A stretch of 64,000 nt of DNA, from the NCBI GenBank assembly GCA_964420285.1, contig CAYQTE010000001.1, positions 136,358 to 200,357 of the forward strand. The letters run 5' to 3'. The position numbers and the translations under genes are program-made. This stretch comes from CAYQTE01 sp964420285. Lineage in GTDB: Bacteria > Planctomycetota > Phycisphaerae > Tepidisphaerales > Tepidisphaeraceae. Position 1 is the first letter of the stretch, and each line of letters starts with the position of its first letter. Shown in pieces: positions 1-8,924 of this stretch. The notes under the pieces were generated by a model that did no database searches, was not told the origin of the DNA, and worked only from the letters and a program-made list of their open reading frames with translations.

Positions 1-819
1 GTGAATCTGGTACTGCTCGGGGTCAAAGTGATTGGTGCTGGTCTCGATGGCGTTATAGACGACCTCGACCTTGCCAGGATCGATGCCGTAGTGGTGCGTG
101 ATGATGTTCTTGGTCAGGTGGCTGACCGCGATAATGCGGATGGCCCCGTGCATGCCGCGACGCTCGACATCGTAAATCCGCTGGTCAATATGCACGCCGC
201 TGCGGTCAAATTCCGTCGAGTGAACGTGTACCACCAGCGGCACGCCCTTGATGGCGGCCACGCTCAGCCCGGCCGGGAATGTCATCCAGTCGTGGGCGTG
301 AACCACGTCGAAGGTCTCGCCCCGCGCGATTTCGGCCGCCAGGGCGGCGTAGCGCTGGATTTCGGAGAACATGTCGCCGCCGTAGGGCGAACCGGCATTT
401 GTGCCGCCGCCGCCACCGCCGGGAGAAGCGGCCCTGCCGGTCGGACCAGCGGCGCCGGCCACCGGGACAGCGGTCGTTTCGGTGGTGGTTGTCGAAGTAG
501 TGGTCGAAGCGGACGACGAGATCGGCGCAGACCGGGCGGGCGACTGGTACGGATCGGTCAATTGCGCATCGACGGTACGGAATGTGACGCGCTCGAACTC
601 ATCCAGCCGGAACTCCGCGCTGGGCGCCGCCAGGGGCGAGCCCGCGCGTGGACTGACAAGCCGGACGTGCGTGGAAAAAGGCGTGGCTACGGGCCTGGGC
701 AGCACGAACATGATGTCCGTGCCGATCCCGCTCATCGCCTTGGTTAGGCCGTAGCAGGCGGTTCCCAATCCACCGCTGATGAACGGCGGGAATTCCCACC
801 CGAGCATGAAGACGCGCAT
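1..819 (-). CDS. GT4-type glycosyltransferase (glycogen-synthase-like), C-terminus outside the window
   Basis: The reading frame from the ATG at 819-817 stays open to the left edge, giving 273 codons. The N-terminus MRVFMLGWEFPPFISGGLGT is the typical nucleotide-sugar glycosyltransferase start (GT4/GT5), with the Gly-Gly-Leu-Gly loop. About 90 residues in, a low-complexity stretch rich in Thr, Val, Pro, Ala and Gly (about 390-560) interrupts the Rossmann domain. It is followed by DVVHAHDWMTFPAG and VHVHSTEFDRSG, both classic for this family. The visible part ends with RIIAVSHLTKNIITHHYGI. By family, the enzyme transfers a sugar from an NDP-sugar to a polysaccharide. The low-complexity insertion is unusual. 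The gene is divergent from the GT2 gene that begins at 1286. The acceptor cannot be told from this half. Confidence 0.85.
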   Translation of the reverse strand, partial: MRVFMLGWEFPPFISGGLGTACYGLTKAMSGIGTDIMFVLPRPVATPFSTHVRLVSPRAGSPLAAPSAEFRLDEFERVTFRTVDAQLTDPYQSPARSAPISSSASTTTSTTTTETTAVPVAGAAGPTGRAASPGGGGGGTNAGSPYGGDMFSEIQRYAALAAEIARGETFDVVHAHDWMTFPAGLSVAAIKGVPLVVHVHSTEFDRSGVHIDQRIYDVERRGMHGAIRIIAVSHLTKNIITHHYGIDPGKVEVVYNAIETSTNHFDPEQYQIH

Positions 820-1285
820 AGCCCTGACTTTCTTTCTGTACGATGGCGACCGATCCGCGTGGCCGCCGAAGCATCGCGCATTTTCCGCACCATCCGAGCC
901 ACATTGCCTACTGAATAATCGCCGATGTTCGTGGCTAAGTTACGCGCGCCGACCACCGCTTGTCAATCGCCAATCTTCGCGGGTTTCGACATTTAACCGC
1001 TTTTTCTCAAAGCCACTTGGCCCGCGATTGCCAATTCACCAGGCGTCGGATGGCAAACCGAGTACCATTGTCGCCTGATTTCTGAACAATCCAAATCCGA
1101 CCCGACTTATCGACTCTCTGTCAACCATACGCGCAATTCCTGCCGATAGTCGCACCGGCCTCGTCGCGCGCTTTGCGGCAGGCGTCCCTTATCCCCTGCA
1201 ACCCCGCGTTTGGTAAGGAGTCCGGGGCTGTGCATAATGGGCGTCGGTGCATGGCCGTTTGCCCGTCGAAACGGGTTTGGATTCG
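820..1285. other. Divergent intergenic region
   Basis: This 466-bp stretch lies between two divergently transcribed glycosyltransferase genes and must hold both promoters. I see no convincing -35/-10 pair, RNA gene or strong inverted repeat. The open frames in it are high-GC shadows. Confidence 0.5.
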
Positions 1286-2263
1286 ATGCACCGCCCTATG
1301 CCTGTCCCCAGCCCGCAATTGTCCGTCCTGATCGTCAATTGGAACGGCAGGGAGATGCTGCGCGGGTTGCTGGCGAGCATCGAATCGACGCGCGGGCCGC
1401 TGATTGTCCAAACCATCGTCGTTGACAATGCCTCGGCCGATGGATCGCCGGACATGGTTGCCGCCGATTTCCCTGATGTCGTGCTGATACGGAATCAAAC
1501 CAACCAGGGTTTTGCCCGCGGCAATAACCAGGCCGCCCGCACTGCCCTAGCCCCGCTGTTGCTTCTGCTCAATAACGATACCGTCGTGCGCCCCGGCGCC
1601 TTGGCGGCTCTGGTGGGGCTGTTGAACGACCACCCGGACTACGTCGCCGCCGGGCCGCAGCTTGTCGGGGCAGACGGCCGGCCCCAGCGATCGGGACGCA
1701 ATCTGCCGACAATTCCGGCGCTGCTGCATTCGATCCAGTTCCTCAAATGGACCGGACTCTTCAGCGCCGCCCACGATCGTTATCGAAATCAGGGATTCGA
1801 TCCGCAAACGCCCGGACCGATCGGCCAGCTTGCCGCGGCCGCGTTGATCGTTCGCCGCGACGCTTTCGACAAGATCGGCGGGTTTGACGAGGAATTCCCC
1901 TTCGGCGTCGAGGATGTCGATCTCTGCCGGCGACTGGGCCAACTCGGCATCATCTATTACCTGCCCGATGCCCGGATCGAGCACCTCGGCCGGATCAGCT
2001 CCCGCGCCAATCGCGGCTTTGTCTACCGCGGCTACGAAATCGGCTGGGCGCGTTACCTGAAGAAGCACCACGGCCCCGCCGCCGCCCGGCTGTACAAGAC
2101 ACTGGTCACGATCGACATGCCCGTCCGCCTGCTGGTGCTGGCCCTGCAATGCCTGGCACAGACCGCAGCCGGAAGATCCGAAAAAGCCGGCCGCACCAGC
2201 TCCCTGCTGGCCGCCGCCGCCAATTTCACCTTCACCGGCCTGCCGGCATTCTGGTCGTCATAG
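1286..2263 (+). CDS. GT2 family glycosyltransferase
   Basis: The 325-residue product is a single GT-A domain. It starts with LSVLIVNWNGREML and continues with VVDNASADGS (nucleotide-binding region) and LLLLNNDTVV, the DxD-like metal site. The later motif GGFDEEFPFGVEDVDLCRRL is typical of rhamnosyl- or glycosyltransferases of the WbbL/cps type. A hydrophobic helix near the C-terminus (RLLVLALQCLAQ) may associate the protein with the membrane. I chose the ATG at 1286 because the conserved domain starts about 11 residues later; an ATG at 1298 and an upstream start at 1247 are alternatives. The likely role is adding a sugar to a cell-surface polysaccharide or lipid. The donor and acceptor are unknown. 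Confidence 0.85.
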   Translation: MHRPMPVPSPQLSVLIVNWNGREMLRGLLASIESTRGPLIVQTIVVDNASADGSPDMVAADFPDVVLIRNQTNQGFARGNNQAARTALAPLLLLLNNDTVVRPGALAALVGLLNDHPDYVAAGPQLVGADGRPQRSGRNLPTIPALLHSIQFLKWTGLFSAAHDRYRNQGFDPQTPGPIGQLAAAALIVRRDAFDKIGGFDEEFPFGVEDVDLCRRLGQLGIIYYLPDARIEHLGRISSRANRGFVYRGYEIGWARYLKKHHGPAAARLYKTLVTIDMPVRLLVLALQCLAQTAAGRSEKAGRTSSLLAAAANFTFTGLPAFWSS

Positions 2264-2276
2264 CCGCTGCGGCCCC

Positions 2277-2867
2277 CTACTCGTCATCCAACCCCTTGCC
2301 GCTGAGAATTCGCTGCATGCATTTCTCGACCCTTGCCTCGCGGGTTTTGGATTGTTTGGCCGCGGAAAAATAGAGGAGATACGCTCTTTGCCGCCCCGGC
2401 GTCAATGCCGAAAAGGCCGTCTTCAAGGCAGGGATTGCATCCAATTTCTGTTGCAATTCCTGGGGAATCGCGCGTTCCGTGACCTTCTTGAGCTGCACTT
2501 TCGTTCCGGCCTTTTCTACTTCCACGGCTTCATGGATGTAGGCTTTCAAGACGGGTTCCAGGTCGACTATCTGTTGAACATCCGTAAACCGGATCACCCG
2601 CGCCACCTGCGTATTCTCCCCGGGTTTGACCAGAATACGATTGGCATCCTTCAGCAGGGCGCCTTTGACAAAGGTCATCACGCAGCTTTCTTTGAATGCA
2701 CCCAGGATGACGACGTTGCTTGCCTCATAGGTGTAACAAGGATGACGCCACTTCACTTCTTCGGTCAACTGGCAGTCAAGAGCGATCTCTCTCAGTTTCT
2801 GCAGTTCCTGCTGCCACTTTTTGGATTTTCTGAGGTATCCATCAACCTTGGGATTCATTTTGTTCAT
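2277..2867 (-). CDS. YdhG/YdeI-like DUF1801 domain protein
   Basis: The 196-residue product starts MNKMNPKVDGYLRKSKKWQQ and carries a DUF1801-type fold (W..EL..LR.I.L...L.EEVKW..PCYT) in its first 120 residues. The C-terminal segment (IPQELQQKLD, ALTPGRQRAYLLYFSAAKQ, ARVEKCMQRIL) is typical of YdeI-like proteins. These are small cytosolic proteins related to frataxin-like folds, with no firmly assigned reaction. An in-frame extension to 3086 exists, but its upstream part is not conserved-looking, so the ATG at 2867 is preferred. The gene converges tail to tail with the GT2 gene, with only 13 bp between them. Confidence 0.85.
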   Translation of the reverse strand: MNKMNPKVDGYLRKSKKWQQELQKLREIALDCQLTEEVKWRHPCYTYEASNVVILGAFKESCVMTFVKGALLKDANRILVKPGENTQVARVIRFTDVQQIVDLEPVLKAYIHEAVEVEKAGTKVQLKKVTERAIPQELQQKLDAIPALKTAFSALTPGRQRAYLLYFSAAKQSKTREARVEKCMQRILSGKGLDDE

Positions 2868-3093
2868 GGGTCGATTCTCCGTGCGTCCAATCATTCGCCC
2901 GTCGGATCGAAAAGCCAAGCGAACAGATGTGAATCGCAGCCCCTTTTGCTCGTAAGCGCAGTGCGGCGAGAGTGTTATGACAGAACTGGCCATGAAGACC
3001 GCACTTTGTCGCTGGCGCGGATTTGGCTGGAACGGGGCCTGGAACGTCCCGATTTTCCCGGCAAGTATGAATCGATGCGGGACCACCTCTTAG

Positions 3094-3123
3094 TCCCCTC
3101 CCCCTGCGTACAGGGAGAGGAGG
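3094..3123. repeat. REP-like palindromic GC-rich element
   Basis: A CCCCTCCCCCTG ... CAGGGAGAGGAGG inverted repeat lies in the 393-bp gap upstream of the exonuclease gene. It resembles the two better-formed copies at 26871-26909 and 27312-27351. Confidence 0.5.
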
Positions 3124-3260
3124 AAAAGACGGCCGGTGCGGAAAACCGGACACGCTCGGCCGCTGTGGATAGAAGTAACGGCGGGACGTTCGGATACAAT
3201 ATCCGCGAGGCCGGACTATGGGCCAGTGACGTTGTTGTTCCTGTTGTGCGGAGAAAGTCG

Positions 3261-4118
3261 ATGCCGTTTTCGCTGTTGCGCTCGGTGGGGGAAATTCCGC
3301 TGGCGTTTGTGGATGTCGAGACGAGCGGTGCGTCGGCCGGTTGGGGAGATCGGGTTATCGAGATCGGCATCGCAAGGTTCGAGGGCGGGAAGAAGATTGG
3401 CGAATACCAGCAGCTTATCGATCCGGGTCGGCGAATCGGGCCGGGCATTACCGCACTGACGGGGATCACCAATGAGATGGTCAGCGGCCAGCCGGGTTTT
3501 GGGGATGTGATGCCCGCGATGCTGGAATTGATGCGTGGTGCGGCGATTTTGGGGCATAACGTGCGGTTCGACCTGTCGTTTCTGTGTGCGGAATTCCGCC
3601 GGCGCGGGCGCACTTTGGACGATGAACTGCCCGGCGCCCCGGTGCTGGATACTGTGCGGATGGCGCGCAAGCGCTTTGGGCGCGGCGGCAATGGATTGCA
3701 GAACCTCTCCCGGCGATTGGGCATCGAGCCGACAACCGCCCATCGCGCCCTGGCCGATGCCCTGACGACGGCGGCGGTGTTCGAGAAGCTGATCGAGCCG
3801 ATCGGCGGCTGGGGAATTTCGCTGGTGGATGCGTACGTCGCCCAGGGCGGGCCGATGGGGATCGCGTCAGAATCGGCCCCCGTTGTGCTGCCGCTGGAAC
3901 TGGAAGAGGCCCTGGAACACGGCGGCGCGGTCGAGATGGAATATGTCGATGCCGGGAACCAGCGGACCAATCGCGTGGTCCAGCCGCTACAGATTCGACG
4001 CTTCAAGGGCGAAATGCTCCTGGTGGCGCATTGCCAGTTGCGCGGCGAAAGGCGGAATTTCAAGGTGGATCGCATTGTGACGTTGCGCAGAGTGGAGATT
4101 GAGCAGCCGCACGGATGA
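3261..4118 (+). CDS. DEDDh 3'-5' exonuclease fused to a WYL-like domain
   Basis: The 285-residue product has two parts. Residues 10-180 are a DnaQ/epsilon-type exonuclease: ExoI motif FVDVETSG, ExoII GHNVRFDLSFL, and ExoIII HRALADALTTA with the DEDDh histidine and aspartate. Residues 205-285 (LELEEALEHGGAVEMEYVDA, RRFKGEMLLVAHC, RRNFKVDRI) look like a WYL domain, a small SH3-like fold that senses ligands or nucleic acid in DNA-damage and phage-defence regulators. The frame is open upstream to 2352, but the conserved protein starts at the ATG at 3261. A role in DNA repair or processing is likely. The WYL part suggests control by a ligand or DNA end, which is inference. Confidence 0.85.
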   Translation: MPFSLLRSVGEIPLAFVDVETSGASAGWGDRVIEIGIARFEGGKKIGEYQQLIDPGRRIGPGITALTGITNEMVSGQPGFGDVMPAMLELMRGAAILGHNVRFDLSFLCAEFRRRGRTLDDELPGAPVLDTVRMARKRFGRGGNGLQNLSRRLGIEPTTAHRALADALTTAAVFEKLIEPIGGWGISLVDAYVAQGGPMGIASESAPVVLPLELEEALEHGGAVEMEYVDAGNQRTNRVVQPLQIRRFKGEMLLVAHCQLRGERRNFKVDRIVTLRRVEIEQPHG

Positions 4119-4158
4119 AACATCCCGACGGTTCCGGTGTAATGACTATTAACGAACC

Positions 4159-5139
4159 ATGCACACGACTAACGCCAAACAACCCGACCGCAAGAACGTC
4201 CCGCACCGGCGGCCGATGCGCTGGCCGTGCGTGGTGGCGGCGATGTTGGGAATGGTTCTGGGCCTCGGCGCCGCTCGCGCATGGACACAGGATACCGATG
4301 AAGATCCCCAAATCACCTATCTGCGAACCTGGGTGCAGATCGACCTGTGCGGCCAGACGCTGAACACGGATAAGCTCGACCAACTGGCAATCTCGGTGCA
4401 GCACGATTGGCCCCAGTTCGATCCCGAGCGGTATGGCAAACTCATGCTGGAAGTCGCCAAAATGCTCGAGACCAAACCGTTCAAGGACGAGCATCGCCGG
4501 GTCCGGGCATCGCAATACGCGGCCGAGGCGCTGGCGACCTGCGGTGCGGACATGTCGATGGACACGCAGATCAGCCTCGTTCAGTGCATCGACGACAGCG
4601 AACTGGCCGGAACGCTCGAATGGTCGCTCATCCGCACCCGCGATGCGGGGTTGTGGGTGGCGATCTGGAAGGAAGCGGCCGACGCGGTTGATCCGACGTT
4701 CAATCCCGCCCGCGACGGCCCGCGCGTCGTGACGCCGGCGCCGCCGACGCCACATGCCAACGCCAACACCGGCAGCGATGCCGCCGATGCAACCGATGCC
4801 GGCGACGGCGCTGATGCCAGCCCGGCGGCTGATCCGCCCGAGCCGGCCGTCGAGTCCGCCGCGGATAAAGTCTATCGTGAAGACCTCGCCAGCAACGCCA
4901 AAAGCGCGGTTCGACTTGTGCAGCAGATGCAAGCCCGCCAGCGGCTGGCGCAATTCGCACCGCTGGCCGAAAAGGCGCTCATCTCTCTCTATTCACTTCC
5001 GCCGGATGATCAGCAGAATCTGGCCCTGACCTTGCGCGTGAGCATCGCCGATGCCAGGGCCCGTCAGACAATTGCCGATGCGGTGGCCAAGAACCTGGCC
5101 AATCCACCGCCGCCCACCACGCAGACGACCCAGCCCTGA
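4159..5139 (+). CDS. Secreted or periplasmic protein of unknown function
   Basis: This 326-residue protein has a basic N-terminus followed by a hydrophobic signal segment (VVAAMLGMVLGLGAARA, about residues 25-41). The first half is predicted mostly helical (YLRTWVQIDLCGQTLN, LDQLAISVQHDWPQF, LEVAKMLETKPFKDEHRRV). A Pro/Ala/Asp-rich disordered linker follows (about 185-245), then another helical segment. I recognise no catalytic motif. An alternative start is the Met at residue 20, just before the signal segment. The gene ends 22 bp from the convergent TPR gene. Confidence 0.7.
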   Translation: MHTTNAKQPDRKNVPHRRPMRWPCVVAAMLGMVLGLGAARAWTQDTDEDPQITYLRTWVQIDLCGQTLNTDKLDQLAISVQHDWPQFDPERYGKLMLEVAKMLETKPFKDEHRRVRASQYAAEALATCGADMSMDTQISLVQCIDDSELAGTLEWSLIRTRDAGLWVAIWKEAADAVDPTFNPARDGPRVVTPAPPTPHANANTGSDAADATDAGDGADASPAADPPEPAVESAADKVYREDLASNAKSAVRLVQQMQARQRLAQFAPLAEKALISLYSLPPDDQQNLALTLRVSIADARARQTIADAVAKNLANPPPPTTQTTQP

Positions 5140-5161
5140 TGCGGCCGACAACGTCCAAACC

Positions 5162-7021
5162 TCAGTTGCCCGCCGGTTGCGTCGTGCTGAAGTTCCAATG
5201 CTGAAACAGGGATTCGATCAGCGGATCGTGGCCGCCCATGAGCCGTTCGGCCAGTTCGAGCCGGCTGGCAACCTTCGTCACCTGCCCGGTGTTGTAATCC
5301 AGGTATGCCAGCAGGAACACCGGCGTCTCGTTGCTGGGACTCTTGTCGGAAACCTGCTCCAGATCGGCGATAATCGCATCCAGCCGCTTCTGGCCCAGAA
5401 GTCCATCCAGGTTGAACTTGGCCATCATCAGCGCCGTGTCCGCCGCAAATGCCTTGCGGATGTCGGTCTCGGCGCGAACATACAGATTGGCGCCGATCTC
5501 GGCGTTGGCCCGGCCGAGCATAATCATCGGATTGTTCGGCACGATGACGGCGGCATTGTTGTATTGATCGATGGCTTCCTTGTATTTGCCCTGGTGAACG
5601 AGGTCTTCGGCGTTCTTGAGAATCTCACCGAGGCTGCGGCTGGCCATGCCTTCAGCCATGCTGTCGATCTGCACCGGGCCGACGCTGGTATTGCGGGGCG
5701 AAACGGGCTGACTGGTCGGCCCGCCGGGCCCGCCAGCTCCACCGGCGCCGGGCACGGTAAAGGCCCCGGCCTGGGCGGGCTGGCTCATTTCCTTGATGGT
5801 CTGCTGTTCCTTGACGGCCAGGTTGTGACGCTGCTCGTCGGTCAGATTGGCGTTCTGCATCTGGCTTTCGTATTCAGCCAGACGCTTCTGCAGAGCCTGG
5901 TATTGTGTACTCTGCTTACCCGGCTCGACCAGAGCAATGGGCTGATACCGCGTGGCCTGGCCCGTGTTGACCGATTGGCCGTTGATCGGGGCAACGATCA
6001 CACCGGCTTCGACCCGGCCGTTGGGCAGCGGCGCTTGCCCGGTCGACAACACGTTGGACAGCGGCTTGTTGCTCATCAACTGCCCGCCCGACGGCTGCGG
6101 AATAACCGGCACAAATCCAGCCGGACCGGCGGGGTTATTGACGCCCGGCGGATTTACCGCCGGCGAATTGCCACCATCCGGATTTGTATTGCCCGTGGCG
6201 CCGGTGTTCGTCTGCGTATTGGCCGCGTTGGCGTTGATTTCGTTGCGTATATTTTCGATCGTGCTGTTGCTCAGCGGCGGCGCCCCGCCGCCGAACGTCG
6301 GGGGCGGCTGCGACGGATTCCCCGCCATTGGCATCGCGGCCAGCGGATTTTGCTCGACGTCGGCGATCATGTTTCCGGCTTCATCCAGATGCCATTGCTT
6401 GACCCCGTACAATGGCGATGCCGTATAGATCGATTGGTCGCCGCTGAGACTCACCGGGCCGGGTGCGGAAGCATTGTCCGGCGACGGCAGCGGCACATAC
6501 GTCACGTCATCCGAAATACCGAGCCTCGCGTCGTTGGGAGACGGCGTCACCGTTGGACCGGGCACAAATCCACCGGTGTTGCCGACCGGCACATAACCGG
6601 TGGGCGCGGGGACGAATCGCGTGTTGGTGTTGAAATAGGGCGTGATGGTGTTGTTGGCGCCCGGCGCGATGAAGCCGCCGGGGGCGCCGCCGGAGCCGCC
6701 CACCACGCGGTTCAAATTATCCGACGGCGAGTTCGGCACCGAACCGATGAACGCGGTTGGGTCTTCGTTGGGGGTGCGTCCGTGGAATGAGTTCAGGCCG
6801 CTGACGTTGCCCTGTTCGATGAGGTTGTTCTGGCCGGTGATGGCGGGGTTGACGGGATGATCAGCCCCGGTGTTATAACCGCCGCTGCCCACCTGCGGAT
6901 TGGCGTCGTTGGCGTGACCATCAGCGCCGACGCGGTATTGCCCCAGCGCCCGGCCCGACCCAATCGCCAGGCACACCGCCGCCGCACATCCGAACCATAT
7001 TCCGCTTTTTGTCGTATTCAT
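5162..7021 (-). CDS. Secreted Pro/Gly/Asn-rich protein with C-terminal TPR repeats
   Basis: The product has 619 residues. It begins with a signal peptide (MNTTKSGIWFGCAAAVCLAI, Ala-Leu-Gly cut region). About 400 residues of low-complexity Gly/Asn/Pro/Ala sequence follow, with short hydrophobic patches such as YVPVGNTGGFVPGP. The C-terminal 170 residues form tetratricopeptide-like helices: EILKNAEDLVHQGKYKEAIDQYNN, NPMIMLGRANAEIGANLYVRAETDIRK, and VFLLAYLDYNTGQ. TPRs normally mediate protein-protein contacts, so an extracytoplasmic scaffold or chaperone role is possible. A GTG/ATG extension of 5 codons exists upstream; the ATG at 7021 is preferred because it begins the signal peptide directly. 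Confidence 0.75.
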   Translation of the reverse strand: MNTTKSGIWFGCAAAVCLAIGSGRALGQYRVGADGHANDANPQVGSGGYNTGADHPVNPAITGQNNLIEQGNVSGLNSFHGRTPNEDPTAFIGSVPNSPSDNLNRVVGGSGGAPGGFIAPGANNTITPYFNTNTRFVPAPTGYVPVGNTGGFVPGPTVTPSPNDARLGISDDVTYVPLPSPDNASAPGPVSLSGDQSIYTASPLYGVKQWHLDEAGNMIADVEQNPLAAMPMAGNPSQPPPTFGGGAPPLSNSTIENIRNEINANAANTQTNTGATGNTNPDGGNSPAVNPPGVNNPAGPAGFVPVIPQPSGGQLMSNKPLSNVLSTGQAPLPNGRVEAGVIVAPINGQSVNTGQATRYQPIALVEPGKQSTQYQALQKRLAEYESQMQNANLTDEQRHNLAVKEQQTIKEMSQPAQAGAFTVPGAGGAGGPGGPTSQPVSPRNTSVGPVQIDSMAEGMASRSLGEILKNAEDLVHQGKYKEAIDQYNNAAVIVPNNPMIMLGRANAEIGANLYVRAETDIRKAFAADTALMMAKFNLDGLLGQKRLDAIIADLEQVSDKSPSNETPVFLLAYLDYNTGQVTKVASRLELAERLMGGHDPLIESLFQHWNFSTTQPAGN

Positions 7022-7530
7022 CGTTCCAACCTCCATCGCGACCCAAATACAGTATACCCATCGGCCGGCATTGGATGCAGGGGAAATCCATAATAACTAT
7101 GGGACGAGCGTGCCCGGCAATTCGGGCAGAGGCGCAACCGCCGGGGCCAAGTTCCGGCGGCCCGTGAAATCGCGATTTTTTCCTCCATCCCATTGCCAAT
7201 TCAAGGCTTACGTCAAAATCGCCGTTTAAGCACGCTCCGCCCCACCCTCATTTTCAGCCGGCTATCGCGGTTTTGGTCCCCAACCGCGTCAAAAAAACGC
7301 TCAAAAAGTGGCCAAAAAGTTCGAACTCTGCCTGTAGAAGTCTGAACTTGGCGCGCCCAAGGCGCATTTTCGTACAGGCCGTGTCATGTCATCTTGGCAG
7401 TTTCCCAACCCAACCCCACTCCGGCTCCATCTCCTCCGCTCCCCGGCTCCCCTCTCCCCAGCTTCTTCTCCAACAGAATGCAACAGAATGCAACGGAGGG
7501 GGGGGTGGGGGGCGGCCTGCGGCCGAGAGG

Positions 7531-7617
7531 GTAGAAAGTGGAAAGTAGACAGTAGAGCGACAATCCGCCGCCCGTTTCGCGTTATCCATTGTCAACTGTC
7601 CATTATCCATTGCCCCT
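7531..7617. repeat. Heptanucleotide tandem repeats (two families)
   Basis: At 7531-7558 the sequence steps in 7-nt units (GTAGAAA GTGGAAA, GTAGACA, GTAGAGC). At 7582-7617 it steps as TTATCCA TTGTCAA, CTGTCCA, TTATCCA, TTGCCCC. A short third patch of TTATCCA TTGTCCG lies at 7791-7804. The first family recurs in the tRNA-array spacers. Such degenerate heptamers resemble the short tandemly repeated sequences known from cyanobacteria. Confidence 0.7.
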
Positions 7618-7621
7618 TGCA

Positions 7622-7760
7622 TGTCCCACAATGTCCCATCCCCCGGGTGGGGGGTGCCTGCGTCAATTTGTCCTTTTCCAGGCCAAAATCCGCATTCCCA
7701 GCCCCCGAACGCCATTTTTCGCCCTGTCCCAGCCGTGTCCCATTCCAGGGGTATGGGACA
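7622..7760. repeat. TGTCCCA repeats with one hairpin
   Basis: TGTCCCA occurs at 7622, 7632, 7725 and 7736, and its complement at 7754. The last two form an 8-bp perfect stem (TGTCCCAT 7736-7743, ATGGGACA 7753-7760) with a 9-nt loop. Further copies lie at 8139 and 8187, the latter inside the left inverted repeat at 8182. This looks like a REP-type element family linked to the decayed RayT gene at 8949. Confidence 0.6.
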
Positions 7761-8181
7761 TCGCCAGACGTGCATGTCAACCCGTCTTCCTTATCCATTG
7801 TCCGTTACAGCCACCCTTACGTTATACGAACAAAGGATGGTTTGCAAGAGAAAAATCTCCATGTCCGGCCGTGCCTCGGCCGCCGGCGTCGGGAGCCTGA
7901 TGCGCCATCCCTTGTCCCCTCCTCCGCCATGCGAGGATCGCCGGATTTATCTTGCACGATACGAAATGCCGCGTAAAATACCGGCGAGGTTTCGACAACA
8001 GCCTCGCTCCGGCCGGTTCTGGCGGAGTCCGGCGGGAAAAGATATGGAAACCATTCGCCCCATCTCCCCCCTCCCGTCGCGCCAGCCCCCCGGCCGTCCG
8101 CGGCCCCGCAGGCTTCTAGAAAGGAACAACTGCAAATGTGTCCCACACCGAGCCGCAACCCGCGTTATTTCCTCAGTGAAT

Positions 8182-8203
8182 GGTCGTGTCCCATTCAGTT
8201 ACC
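8182..8203 (+). repeat. Left copy of 22-bp imperfect inverted repeat
   Basis: The sequence starts GGTCGTGTCCC and ends CAGTTACC. It matches the reverse complement of 8925-8946 at 20 of 22 positions. The pair brackets the orphan gene at 8320-8895. Confidence 0.75.
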
Positions 8204-8319
8204 CCAGGAGGGCGTCAACTAACCCGGACTGAAATACTACAAATTGGCAAGCAAATGCTCGAGGACTATGGCCTCGGCCACTTGGAAATTGCGCCTTATG
8301 CGCGATAAATGAAAGCAAT

Positions 8320-8895
8320 ATGGACGAAATACAAAAAAGTGTGGACGACTGGAATCGGAACGCTCGGGAGAACCAAGGCGAAAAACGCGAACGGTCGCGA
8401 CGAGCGTGGATGTCGGGATGGGAGGGGCGAGTTTACAAATCTATTTATACGCTGGGCTGTAACTCGGTTTATGAGTTTTTGAAGTTGTTTCCGGGCGAGC
8501 CGTACGTGGCGATCGCAAGGCGGATACCCATACCGACGGTGCCGGTTCATTTGATCAAACTCCAGATGGAAGAGGCACGACAAACGGGGCATGTGAGGGA
8601 CGCTGCAATGGACGCGTTGGTGCGCTCATTGAATCGTTCCGTACCACTCGGCTGGGGCGTCGCTTCGAATGCCGATTTCGAGCACGCATCAGCATATACC
8701 GATTGGCTCGGCATTCTGAAGTTTCGAGCTCGAATGCCAGAACTAGAGGCAGCGGCCCTAAGGGTGTTCGAGGTTTTGAAGGCGCTTCCGCCGCCTAAGG
8801 GTTGGCATCCGTCTGCGCCAAATGATCCGCTAATTGCCGAGGCGTTCATTCGCGGATGGCCACCAGCCGATCGAAATAGCTCGATGAAAACCTGA
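8320..8895 (+). CDS. Orphan hypothetical protein inside an inverted-repeat-bounded segment
   Basis: A 191-residue soluble protein, predicted largely helical, with no recognised domain. It has a charged N-terminus (MDEIQKSVDDWNRNAREN, RERSRRAWMSGWEGRVYKS) and no signal peptide or membrane helix. Its codon use is less GC-rich than that of its neighbours, which fits transferred DNA. The gene lies alone between the two 22-bp inverted repeats, about 115 bp after the left copy and 30 bp before the right one, next to a decayed RayT transposase. I do not assign a function. It could be a cargo gene or a gene simply flanked by REP elements. Confidence 0.55.
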   Translation: MDEIQKSVDDWNRNARENQGEKRERSRRAWMSGWEGRVYKSIYTLGCNSVYEFLKLFPGEPYVAIARRIPIPTVPVHLIKLQMEEARQTGHVRDAAMDALVRSLNRSVPLGWGVASNADFEHASAYTDWLGILKFRARMPELEAAALRVFEVLKALPPPKGWHPSAPNDPLIAEAFIRGWPPADRNSSMKT

Positions 8896-8924
8896 GGGCC
8901 ACATACGATGATCTTGTCTTGGGA

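Larger units (their letters stand above)
7022..8181. other. Non-coding accessory stretch rich in short repeats
   Basis: About 1.16 kb without a supportable gene. It holds heptad tandem repeats near 7531-7617 and five copies of TGTCCCA or its complement before 7761. Another TGTCCCA copy lies at 8139-8145. Open frames on both strands here have proline- and glycine-rich, unconserved-looking translations and are rejected as genes. Confidence 0.6.

Noticed and set aside
1..747. Open plus-strand frame of 248 codons
   Set aside because: Antisense shadow of the glycosyltransferase, whose minus-strand translation has clear GT4 motifs.
5051..6790. 579-codon plus-strand frame
   Set aside because: Antisense to the TPR protein gene. 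Its translation is Arg/His/Gly-rich with no domain.
7386..7976. Overlapping open frames on both strands in the repeat-rich intergenic region
   Set aside because: Low-complexity Pro/Gly/Arg translations over repeats, no ribosome site and no recognisable domain.
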